A stretch of 12,631 nucleotides of DNA from Lachnospiraceae bacterium UBA1753 (GTDB taxonomy: Bacteria > Bacillota > Clostridia > Lachnospirales > Lachnospiraceae): positions 1 through 12,631 of the forward strand of contig DCHL01000122.1 in assembly GCA_002317595.1 (NCBI GenBank). The letters are read 5' to 3'. The position numbers were made by a program, and so were the translations under genes. The notes under the pieces are model-generated. The model saw nothing but the letters and a program-made list of their open reading frames with translations, searched no databases and was not told where the DNA came from. This document shows positions 1 through 10,400 of this stretch, one piece after another. Numbering within the stretch: the stretch's first letter is position 1; the number at the start of each line of letters is the position of its first letter.

Positions 1-33
1 CCCCAAAACGGCTGTATCCTGCAAGATTCTATT

Positions 34-60
34 TTGAAGTTGCAAAAAATAATATATAAT
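34..60 (+). promoter_or_regulatory. Putative sigma-A type promoter of the operon
   Basis: A perfect -10 hexamer TATAAT lies at 55-60. The best upstream -35 candidate is TTGAAG at 34-39, giving a short 15-bp spacer, so the -35 box is weak. Bases 40-95 are only about 20% GC, as expected of promoter DNA and unlike the coding region that follows. Initiation would fall near 67, giving a leader of about 42 bases before the GTG start at 109. This placement argues against a TTG start at 34, which would put the promoter inside the gene. Confidence 0.5.
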
Positions 61-66
61 TTAAGA

Positions 67-82
67 GATATTGTGATATTGT
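67..82 (+). repeat. 8-bp tandem direct repeat GATATTGT x2 near the transcription start
   Basis: GATATTGT occurs twice back to back (67-74 and 75-82), starting about 6 bases after the -10 hexamer. The position would suit a repressor or other regulator binding at the start site. The units are short and AT-rich, so chance is a real possibility. Confidence 0.3.
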
Positions 83-96
83 ACCGCAAATATTAT

Positions 97-101
97 GGGG
101 G
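97..101 (+). promoter_or_regulatory. Ribosome-binding site that decides the GTG start at 109
   Basis: A run GGGGG (97-101, followed by AA) sits 7 bases before the GTG at 109. No comparable purine-rich site precedes the in-frame TTG at 34. Translation from 109 gives an N terminus that leads directly into the GNAT fold. Confidence 0.6.
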
Positions 102-108
102 AATTGTA

Positions 109-963
109 GTGGAGTATAATTTTTTGCAGGTGAACATAGATATGCTTAAGGGACTGATTCCAGAAGCCCTGATTGAATTCAGTGGAAGTAAGGCACCAGT
201 TGCTCTTTTTGCTTCGACTGACGGTATTGCTGCCGGAGTAATCGTCTTAGGCGATGGGTATGTCGGCCGAAGTGAAGTCAATATTTCATATATGGCTGTG
301 GATCCGTACTTTCGTGGCATAGGTCTGGCTGAAGATATGCTCAGATACCTCTTTGATATCCTGTCATCAGCGGGATGTCAGAGAATAAATGCGTATGTAT
401 CAGAATTCCTGTGTCCTGTAGGTGAAGAGCATGTGATGGAGATTCTGTCGGCCGCGGGATTTAATAAGACAGACAGGCATGCAAGGATGCTGAGGTACTC
501 AGTTTCCGGAATAAAGGAATCCCGGCTGTACCAGGAGAGGGATAGTATAAAGCAGCTCTACGAGAAGGTTAAAGGTGTGGAGGAGCTACCCGAGGGTGCG
601 CTTGAGCAATTTGAAAAAGCAGTAGTTGAAAGCGGAAGATTCTTTGACAGCAGTATACTCGATCCACTTCTTGCAAGATTCTATGTGGAAAAAAATGAAA
701 TAGTTGGGTATATGGACTTTAGGGAACTTCAAAATAGTAACAGCATATTTCTTTTTGATTCTTTTATTAAAAAAGGCAGTGAATCAGTATACCCGAGACC
801 TGCCATGCTCGTATCATTTATGGAAATAGCCACAGAGATTGAAGAAGACGAGACTGATATTTTTTTACCCGTATACAGCGATGGTGAATACAATGGAGTA
901 CATTCAGCCTTCGGCGATCCAATAAAGGCACTCAGTATTAAGATATTCAGAAAGGTATTATAG
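109..963 (+). CDS. GNAT-family N-acetyltransferase, probably tandem-domain with a degenerate second half
   Basis: The predicted protein has 284 residues from a GTG start. I chose this start over an in-frame TTG at 34 because it has a Shine-Dalgarno and lies downstream of the promoter. The N-terminal half (about residues 1-130) is a GNAT domain. A beta strand ending in YMAVDP (61-66) leads into the acetyl-CoA pyrophosphate-binding loop R69-G70-I71-G72-L73-A74 (the R/Q-x-x-G-x-G/A motif) and its helix, and a closing LSAAGF element lies at about 113-118. The second half (about 131-284) has a strand pattern like a second GNAT copy (ARFYVEKNEIVGYMDF, about 189-204) but no acetyl-CoA loop, so it may be substrate-binding or a decayed duplicate. 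A single GNAT domain is usually about 150 residues, so this is roughly double length. It is the first gene of an apparent three-gene operon. The substrate cannot be told from the sequence; protein lysine or N terminus, aminoglycoside or another small amine are all possible. Confidence 0.8.
   Translation: MEYNFLQVNIDMLKGLIPEALIEFSGSKAPVALFASTDGIAAGVIVLGDGYVGRSEVNISYMAVDPYFRGIGLAEDMLRYLFDILSSAGCQRINAYVSEFLCPVGEEHVMEILSAAGFNKTDRHARMLRYSVSGIKESRLYQERDSIKQLYEKVKGVEELPEGALEQFEKAVVESGRFFDSSILDPLLARFYVEKNEIVGYMDFRELQNSNSIFLFDSFIKKGSESVYPRPAMLVSFMEIATEIEEDETDIFLPVYSDGEYNGVHSAFGDPIKALSIKIFRKVL
951..955 (+). promoter_or_regulatory. Ribosome-binding site of the second GNAT gene, inside the end of the first
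   Basis: AAAGG at 951-955 lies within the last codons of the upstream gene, 8 bases before the ATG at 964. The upstream TAG (961-963) directly abuts that ATG, an arrangement typical of translational coupling. Confidence 0.6.
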
Positions 964-1416
964 ATGAAAATCGAACTTATCAGTAACGACAGAAGAGCGG
1001 TTTACTACAAACTGCTAAAGACAGCGGGTATTGCGGATACAGAGGTTGTAGACGAATCAATTGTGGCAGGTGTAATGCTCGGAGATCAGCCGGTGGGTAT
1101 TGTCATCGCCGGAATGGAAGAAGAAAATATGTACCTTAACAGGGTGTGGGTGCTTCCCGAACATAGATGCCAGAAGATTGGAACGGCGCTCGTTGAACGG
1201 CTCGTGTCTGAGTGCATACTGAGGGATGTAGAGGCAATACATTTTATCCAATCACAGCTATTGCCGAAGGATGCATATGAGATAGATGACATTTACCTTG
1301 AGAATGAAGGGATAAAGAAATTTTTTGAGAAGAACGATTTTTTTGTTGCTGAGGAGATTGTAAGTGAGGGAGAGAGTGACACGGTTATTATGTCAGGATC
1401 GAGAGTGCTGTTTTAG
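964..1416 (+). CDS. Single-domain GNAT-family N-acetyltransferase
   Basis: The 150-residue product has the usual size of a stand-alone GNAT enzyme, which transfers acetyl from acetyl-CoA to an amine. The central strand with NRVWVLPEHR (59-68) runs into the acetyl-CoA loop Q70-K71-I72-G73-T74-A75 and the following helix ALVERLVSE (75-83). A later FFEKNDFF (120-127) matches the position of the family's aromatic motif B, where a Tyr or Phe precedes the C-terminal strand. The ATG abuts the stop codon of the first GNAT gene, and only 14 bases separate its own TAG from the giant gene, so the three are probably co-transcribed. It is not a close repeat of the upstream GNAT: the loop sequences differ and the flanks do not align by eye. 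There is no signal peptide, so it is cytoplasmic. The substrate is unknown; the giant lysine-rich neighbour is a candidate by location only. Confidence 0.82.
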   Translation: MKIELISNDRRAVYYKLLKTAGIADTEVVDESIVAGVMLGDQPVGIVIAGMEEENMYLNRVWVLPEHRCQKIGTALVERLVSECILRDVEAIHFIQSQLLPKDAYEIDDIYLENEGIKKFFEKNDFFVAEEIVSEGESDTVIMSGSRVLF

Positions 1417-1421
1417 GGAGG
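1417..1421 (+). promoter_or_regulatory. Strong ribosome-binding site of the giant gene
   Basis: GGAGG at 1417-1421, directly after the upstream stop codon, is 9 bases before the ATG at 1431. It matches the anti-Shine-Dalgarno core exactly and fixes the start. The 14-bp gap leaves no room for a separate promoter or terminator. Confidence 0.85.
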
Positions 1422-1430
1422 GAACCAGAA

Positions 1431-4400
1431 ATGCCACAGGATAATCAGGAAATGAATCAGAACCAGAATCCAGTTCAGGCACCCGTGCAGAATCAGAATC
1501 CAGTTCAGGCACCCGTGCAGAATCAGGTGCAGGAGCAGCCTAGGAACATTACGATGCCAGGATACCTTAATAAGGAGGCCGAAGGCTTTGTGCGTGACAA
1601 CCTTGAAAGGACTGACAGGTTGAGCAGCGAGCGTGGTACTGGAATCAGCGTTCAGAATGCATATGCGGGCCTCACAAATAAGCAGCTCACTGCAGGAATT
1701 AAGAAATCGCACAGCAAGCTGATGAAGAAATACTCAGAGCGTTCAGAGAAGATGCGCGAGGTTCTTGTAGAAGAGGACAGGCAGGTCAGAAGAAAGAAGA
1801 ATCCCAAGGAGTTATCAGAGAATGAGCTGAGTACAGCTCTTCTGGAGTTTAAGGCTTTTGATATTGCCACGCTCAAAATGGGCGATGACAAGGAGTTTGT
1901 TGAAACCTTTGCAGAAAAGAGCAGGACCATTGAAGAGCAGCTTCGTAACGGAGAGTGTGTATATTACCTGTTCAAGACCAAGAAGACCATGAATATGGAG
2001 GAGAGGGAATCGATATATCCTGTCCTTGCAAAGTATGAAGCCCTCAAGGAAATTAAGGGTTATATGGAGCTTCGGTCTTCCTTTATCCTGTCACCCTACT
2101 ACAAGTACATGAAGAAGTACGTCGAGAAGTGTAAAAAGAGTGAGCTTGAAAGTCTTCTTTTGGAGGCACAGGCAAGCGAGTTTGTGAGCTACGTAGGCGA
2201 TGAGACAAGTACTGACAGATCAGCCAAGGCACAGAGGATGCGCACGGACAGGCGTGCAATGTCAGTGGAATTCCTGCAGTTTATCAGCCTTGAACTTGCA
2301 CTTCGGAACCATAATGTTCACGAGGGAAGCAAGTTTAAGACCCTTCAGAAGACTGTGCTTGAGAAGAAGGTTCCCCTCTGGGAGGATGAGCGCGCCGAGC
2401 AGTATGAGACGCTTCGTGCAGAGAGGGTGAATAGGGCCAGGGCTGCAAAGGAAGAGAAGAAGAAGCGCGAGTACGGAACTGAAGGTGAAAAAATTGACCT
2501 TGAAAAATTAAAAAAGCAGAATGTCTACTCGTTCTTAAACCTCGAGGATGATGAGCTTATTGCTATCCTTACCGGAGAGAAGAAGGTTGACCTCACAAAG
2601 TTTGGAGAGGACCTGTATCTTGAAAGTGCCCAGATGGATGAGGCAGTCAAGGAAAGCATCAGGAGACGTATTGCGGCCCTGAAAAAGAAGAAGGAAGACG
2701 AGGAGAAAAAGAAGGCTGCGAAGATTGCCGAAGAAGAGAAAAAGACCGGAGTCCATGTTCCTGTGACTGCACAGGAGAAGAGCGCTGCCCTTAACAAGCA
2801 GCGCCTCAAGATGATTGAGAACGGTATCGCAGGAATGGAAGGAAGCAGCTGGGTACTTGGAAAGTATCTGGGCATCAAGGTGGGAGAGAGGACGCTCAAG
2901 GACTCTCTTGTTGAAGTGCTCGGAAACTTCTTCCAGTCAGGGAAGGACGATATCATCGACCCTGCTGACAACGAGATGTTGACACGTCTTCTGCTGCTGT
3001 TTAATGCACGTGTTCAGCAGCACACCACGTATATTGAGAACCTTGTTGACAATGGCGAACTGTTTGATTTCACCTATGGGAACAAGGCATTTGCGGAAAA
3101 AATTAAGTACGGAATAGCTGCCCTTGTGGGAAGTGACCTTCTTCTTCCCATGAGCAAGGAACAGGAGAACAACATTCTCATTAAGAGCTCAGGTGATGAT
3201 TTCCTCAAGCTTGCAAAAAATGAAGATCTTGAGAAAAAATACCAGGAGTTTAGCAGGGTATTCCCTGTCTTTGCAAAGAACCGTGAATTCATGAAGTCAC
3301 AGTATATGCAGGGATTATTCGCATTAAAGAAGGATAGGTTTGACCACGAGCTTGCAGTTCTTGAAGAGCAGACAGCGTTCTATGACAGTGTCATCATGGA
3401 GCAGCTTTCTGACACGAATCTGTCAGGAGCGGGCAGGAGAGCGATGTATAAAAAAATCAGGGCGGCTCTTGGTGACAGATACCTGTCTGGTTCACTTAGT
3501 GACGTCAGGATCCTGACCGATTCCTTCATCAAGAATCCTTCTTCTCTCTATCTGCTTTCAAATGCAGAGCTTAAGAAGTTCAGGCGGCTTAGAAGGACTG
3601 ATCCCAAGGACAGCAGGTTCTCTTACAGAGGCATGGTTCTCCGTGACATGTTTTTCGACCGCTCGCCGCTCAAGGAGCTACTGAGCGACATCAGCGACGA
3701 TGAGAAAATGGGCATCCTGCTCGAAGCAGTGCGCAGCAACACCTCCATCAGTGAGAAGTATCCAAGGCTCTTAGCGGATAACGAAGAATCGCTGGAGGCT
3801 TTAAGCTATGAGGAACTGTCGAGAGTCACAGAAGAGCTGTTTGACATTGTCATGCAGTACGGTGATTCGCTGTTTTCATGGCAGACTCATCTCGGCAAGG
3901 TCAGAGTGCGTTTTGTCCTTCAGAACCTTCTGAACGGTGAGAACTTTGCAGCTTCAATTTTTAAGTCCGAGGAGGCTGCGAAAAAATATGAGCAGGAGAA
4001 ACTGGATAGGGCAGCCCAGAGGGATGCGGTATTTACCGGATCTCTTCTTGGAGTGCGTGAGCTTGAGAAAAATATAAATTACAGATATGAGAATTCCGTA
4101 GGAGAGTCCCTCTGGTTTGAGAAGTTTAAGGGTATCAGAATCAGGGAAGGCAGGAATGTCGTTGATGAGCGCATCAGGAGGCACGAGGCAGCCCATAAGG
4201 CATGGGAGCTGGCTCGCTCACTTACTATTGCGGTTTCCGACAGCCAGGAAGAAGGCTGGGAGGTTGTAGGCGGAGGCGAGTCGAAGAGTCTTACCGCTGT
4301 AATCAGGGCAATTGTTGTCGCTGACAGTGAGACGAAGAACGTCCTTAGCGGAAGGACTGACATAGACAGTCTCCTGAGTAAGGTAGGAGTTCATGCTGTT

Positions 4401-7400
4401 ATTGAGAGATTTGCAGCAGACTACGGCGTTGACTCTGGACTGATTGAAGGCAGAGTAAAGAAATTTTTTGCAGAAGTAAAAAAGCAGGCCGGCGACATCG
4501 ATATTTCAAATGAGTTTATGCTCCTTGACGCAGGCTACGACATGTTCTCTGCTGATGGTGAGTATGGCAGCAGGCTTCTTGACAATGATGAGGAAGGCTA
4601 TAAGAGGGCTCTTGGCAAGAGTTCTTCGGTTATCATTAACAGAGTAAGTGCGGTTCAGAGAAAAATTGAAAGCAGGGAGTTACCTGCTGATGCAGAACGC
4701 AGGCTTGAGAGATTTATCTCTGGAATGAAGGATGGTGCGCCTGAATCAGAGGCAGACCGACTTCGCAACGAAAAGTATAACCTTGAACATTTCGGTGTAA
4801 AGAACTTTGAGGAGGCTCTGGATAAGTATGTCCGGATCTGCGGCAATGAGGAATTAAATACAGAGAGTAACCAGAAGCAGGAGGCCCTTAGCAGAAATAT
4901 TGAAAAGCTTCTTAAGCATAATGACGGGGAATTTGCGCCACTTGCCAAGGGACTTATAAGAAGTCCTAAGGTACTGGCAGCCCTTGGCGGCACTGACGAA
5001 GAAGTAGATAAGTTCATTGATAAGCTGTCGGAGGGCTTTAAGCCCTTTGAAAAGGCATCAAGGTCTCATTTTGCCTTCATCATGGAGCAGTATATCAGCC
5101 AGAATTTTGACGCGATAGAGACAATTTTCCTCCAGAAGAAGCCGGCAACAGCAGATGAGTGGTCAGCTATTCTCAACAAGCATGAGGACATGCTCATGAA
5201 CGCAAAGATTGAAGGACGTGATTCCCTGAATGAGCGTCTTGAGGATATCTTTAAGTATGCAGACCATCTCAATAAGAACGGAAGCGCCATTATCACCTAT
5301 GCCGCACAGACGGATCCGGAATTTTTTGACCTTCTTGTCAGGGACAGGAAGAAGCTTGATAAGTATGTTAAGGATTATATTACGCTTGTTGAGGAACGCT
5401 CAAAGAGAATGGCGAGCGAGAATATTTCGGATGAGCTTACAACTGATTACGAAGCTAAGGATGCCCTTGTGCAGGGTAAGATTGATAAGGTTGCAAAGAA
5501 GTTTGAAAGAAGGGCGGATTTCCTCAAGAATCTTGAGAAGTCGATTGATGACCTGAAGAAGAGTGGTATTGAGAAGGACAAGGGCTTTGAGACCATCAGG
5601 AAACTCAATGTCAAGATTGCGGAAAGACCATCTGTATTTCTCGATGAGAAGACTGGTAAGGGGTATACCCAGGATAAGGCCGAAGCCAGCATGACGAAGG
5701 TGGATGCAGCCCTCGAAAAGCTGAAGCTTAAGGAGCGTGTTCCTGTCCAGCTCAAGACATTTTTGTCAGAATATATTTTTGCAAATACATACGTTGATCT
5801 CAATAATGAGATTCTCTATCTCATGGGCGTGTATCTGAACCTCAGAGGCCAGATTAAGTTCGTAGAGAAGGATGGGAAGAAATTAAAGGATGAGGACCTT
5901 GAATTCAAGGCTTCCCGTGCCGCAATATGGACCTTCCTTCACACTAAGTCCCACAAGTTTGATGAGAAGACTGAGAGATACAGGTTCTACGATAACACAG
6001 ATAAAGACCGAATTCTGAAAAACGGCAAGGTTGAAGTCACCTCAGCGGGAATCTACAAAGCAATAGAGAAAGAAATCAAGGCCTTTGGCGAGCCTGACAA
6101 TTCAGAGCTTGCTGGCAAGGAGCTTGATGAGATTGAGGCGATTTTCAAGCGCTATGACGCCAAGTACAAAGCACTCAAGACGAAGCTTTCAGACCGCCTT
6201 GAAGGAATGAAGGCCGCGGATGACTTTGTGGTTGTTACCGAGGAGGCTGAGAAGACATTAAAGCCGATAGCGGGAGAATCTGACTGGAACGTCAGAGAGC
6301 TTATCAGAATCACAGGGGATAAGTCTATCGCTTACAGGAAGATTAATGGAATCCTGACTCTGACACATATTGTTACACAGTCGACCGTTATATCCAAAGA
6401 AGAGAACGGGATTGTCAACGTCAGGGAGAGTAAGGTGGATCTTATCGAAGAATTCGATGTGGATACCATTGACCTTGAAAAGCTCGATGAGGTTGCCCAG
6501 AGAAGACTCAAGCTCTTTAAGAAGGATGTAAAGGAGCAGAAGGCTAAAAAGGAGAAGCGGGAGAAGGAAGAGAAGAAGCTTGCCAAGCAGTTTATCGAGG
6601 ATGTGAAGTTTGAGACAAAGAATCCCGGCAAGCTCATACCTAAGCTTGATGTGACGGGCGATGCTGTCTATAGGGACTTCAAGGAGGTTGATGAACTCAA
6701 CCAGAAGCTTAGCGTCATGCCGGCCGAGATTAAGCATCCTTACCTTGTTGCTGAGTATAAGGACTTTACACGCGCTGCAGGGCTTGCTGCATTTACCATG
6801 AGCAGGGATGAGTTCGTGCAGTTTGTGACGCAGAGACTGCGCTATTTCAGCTATGCATCAAAGGTGTACCAGAAGGTCAGCGAGAAGATAGATTCACACT
6901 ACGAAGCAATCGATCAGGCTGAAAAGGCAAAATTCGATAAGAGAGAGAATGATATTCTTGCTGCTAAGAAGAAGAGTCACCCCAAAACACAGTATGCAAA
7001 GAAGGAGTATGCTGCTCCAGACCATACTACTGCTAAGGAACTGGAACTGAACGGATTCATTCCGCTTCTCCGTGAAAAAATAATCGAGGACCTTGAGAAG
7101 ACTGAGGGACTGGCAGTGCCCGAAATAGAGGCTAAGTCGCTGGAAAGCTTTGTTGCGACCTTCCTTGAGAATAAGGAATATCACAGGCTGCTGATTGCCC
7201 AGAGGGTATCAAGTGAAGATCTTTACACAGATGAGAAGTATTACTACGGACAGAAGGGCTTTGATGATGTCTGTGATATGATATCACGCTGCGACAGTAA
7301 GGAACTGCGTGATAAGTTCAGGACACTTTCCTACCAGGAGAAGTTCCTGTTTGCAGCAGCGCTGTCTCTGGGCTCACCTGCAGATTTTGACGCTACTGCA

Positions 7401-10400
7401 GGCACAATTTTGATAATTGATAAGACTAAGGCAGAGCAGCGCCTCAAGGAAGTCAATGAGGCATATCAGGCCTTTATCAGCGGAAAATCCGAGAAAATCA
7501 GCGTGGATTTTGAGGCTGCCCTCACTGTTCTTTACGATAAGAAAGGCAGTGCCTACAATCCACTTGAGAAGAAACTCAGGAAACTGACAGGACAGAAAGA
7601 TAAAGTTAAGCTCAATGAGAAGGCCTTTGATGCCGCATTTGCAATTGTTCAGGCAGCCCGCTCGCAGCAGGAGCAGAAGGGTGCGCTTGAACTCACGGTT
7701 CTTGGAGATCCCAAGGTGTCGATTAAGTACGCCGAAGATATGGGATACCACCATAGCACGCGCCTTGCTCTTATGGACAACCGTCCACAGGATTTAAAGT
7801 CCTTCAGAACTGCGCTGAATACCATAGCAAATGCAGATAAGGTAAGATTCAGAGCTGACGATTCGCTGCGAGGAGCATTAGGAAAGCTTAACAGAAAGAA
7901 ACTGCTGGAAAGACTGGTGAACCTTGACGACTCCCAGCTCAGGCTTCTGGTCACAGTGCTTCAGGACAGGACTGTCCTGGATTATAAGACTGCGTCAGTA
8001 ACTGCCGGCGAGACGGTGGAGCGTGTGAATGCCGAAAAGAGAGGCATGATAAAGAGTCAGTATCTTGCGGCAAAAAATATGAAGCTTAATCTTCTGGAGA
8101 AGTCAGGTACTGAGGCAAGTGTTGTCAATGCGCTCACTACGCTCCTGTCCTTCCAGCTAAGGGACGATATTGCCGTGACAGGCACTTCCGTCAATGACTT
8201 TGCGAAGAGCTCCTTTGACAGGACAACGCTTATTGACTGGAGTCTTCTTGATGAGGCATTCGTGTTCATGGATGAGCTTGAGTTAGAGGATTCAAGGCTT
8301 GCAACTGTCAGAAAATCCTCTGAGTGGATAGAGGCTTCCGGCAACGAGCAGGCAAAGGAAGAATACCGCAGGCTCAAGGACCGCCAGACGCGTGAGGGCA
8401 GCTTCAAACCGGATGCATTTCTGGAGGTGCTTAATTCAAACGCAGTGTCTGATAATGAGAAGGACCTTGTATTTGGTTATGAGTCCCTAAGCGAGGAGGA
8501 TAAGGCTCTGTTCATTAGAGCACTTAAGAACAGGGATATCCTTGATATATCATGTAAGAACAGATATAAGACACTCACCTTAGGTCTTGAGCAGGACTAT
8601 GTGAATGAGGACGGAAGATATGCTCTTATCGATGAGTATGTACACTTCTCAAGGAATGGTTCAAGTCTGGTTGTTGACAAGGAAGGTCATTTTGCAGCAA
8701 TGAGAAGCCTTCTCTCGACACAGGTGGCAGATGACCTCTCAAAGAAGGAGATGACGAGTGTTGATGTTGCAGGCAAGCTTGTGGACAGGAGAGATACTGC
8801 CATCGACTGGAATCTCTTTAGAAATGCCCTCCAGTTTGTAAACAGGGCGCGCCTTGAGAAGAACAGCTATTACGAGGATTCAGAGCTGCTTCGATCTCTC
8901 GGTGACTACGAGAAGGTTGGAGCCTTCACCTTCAATTATGGACTTGTGAGAAAAAATCTGAATTCAAGGCATTCGAGATTTTCACGCTTCCTGGCAGGCC
9001 GCGCGAGAAAGAAGCTCATGGACATAATTCCTACCGGCAATATGAAAACTCTCATGGGTCTCGTGCTTTCAACAAGACAGATGAATGAGGTCAATAAATC
9101 CGGTATTCTTTTGAATGGAACTGGTTCGGCATCTGCAGAGGCTCGCAATGAAGTTCTTGCCAAGAAGGTTGACAAGCGTATTGAAGCCTACAATGAAAAC
9201 GGTAAGAAAATCGATGAGAGAATGGAGACCGTAAAGGCCCAGATCGATAAGTTCGAGGGGACAGATGTAAAGAAGAGGACAGGAGACATCGATGGTCTCA
9301 GGGAAGAATATGCTCAGCTGAAGCTTGAAAAAACAAAGAATGCCACCAAGAAGAGCACAGCCGAGAAGGAAAGGCTTGCCCTTATTAAGGGAACAGCAAC
9401 TGAGAGAAAGGAAAAGCAGGAGCTTCTCGATATTATCGAAAAGAGTGATGACCAAGAAAAGGTGGCAGCAGCCAAGAAAAAGTACACGGAGATTACAGGT
9501 GTTGAATTCTATGTGGCTGAAAAGGAGGATGGACTTTCAGTAGTTACAGAAGATAAACTTTCAAAGGCTGTAATTAACAGCGCGGTGGAAGAAGAGCAGC
9601 TTGATGGAAGCAAGGCTGTTGTTTACAAGTCCACCAACAAGCTGGATACCCTCATCAAGGCTACGAAGATGAATGCCCTGCTGGTAGGTATGCGGCTCGG
9701 TGAGCTCTGTGCTGACCAGACTATCAGTGTCAGCTTTGAGAAGACGGATGATGCCAAGCTTGTTACCGCTGTATGGACTCTTCAGACAGAGAAGGAAATC
9801 CCGAAGGAGAGATATGACCTGATTCAGAGAAACTTCCTTATTGCTCTCAAGGAGGCTGAGAAGCTTGAGGTTGATGATGCGACAGGCCTCACGGAAAGGG
9901 AGCTTGTCAATGAGTTTGCGGAGAAGATGGGTCTTAAGAACTACTACGAGAATGCTACCGCAATCACTGAACTTTTCGGCGGAATGGGAATATTTGAAAA
10001 TCATCCGGAACTTGAGAAGTACGGAAAGAGTCTGACTGCCATCCATGATAATATCAAGAAGGTAGTCATCATGTGTAATTCCCAGAGGGGAATGAGCAGT
10101 ATTCTGACCGGCTTTGACCCGGCCACCTTTGTTGACCTTGCAGAAAACATTAACAAGGATGCTGGTGAAAACGATACTGCCAAGACCTACATAGACCGTG
10201 CCAAGACAGCGGCAGAACTGTATAAGACAGCGACAAAGGCCTTTAATGACCTCAAGGAAGCATATGATAACTTTACAGAAGATATAAGCACCGACAAGAA
10301 GGTTCTTGCACTTATGTCTGAGCAGGACCTTGGCTCAGTAATCAAGGTGTTCTCAAAGTATGATGAATCCGGCAAGGTCCAGCTTATGGCAGACACGATG

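Noticed and set aside
34..108. N-terminal extension of the first gene from a TTG at 34
   Set aside because: It has no ribosome-binding site, would overlap the -35/-10 promoter, and encodes sequence unlike a GNAT N terminus from a stretch of about 20% GC.
4182..4196. HEAAH at residues 918-922 of the giant protein, matching the HExxH zinc-protease pattern
   Set aside because: It is flanked by charged residues (Arg-Arg before, Lys after) where metalloprotease helices need uncharged or hydrophobic ones. It lies in a Lys/Glu/Ala-rich helical region where chance matches are likely, and no convincing third ligand motif follows.
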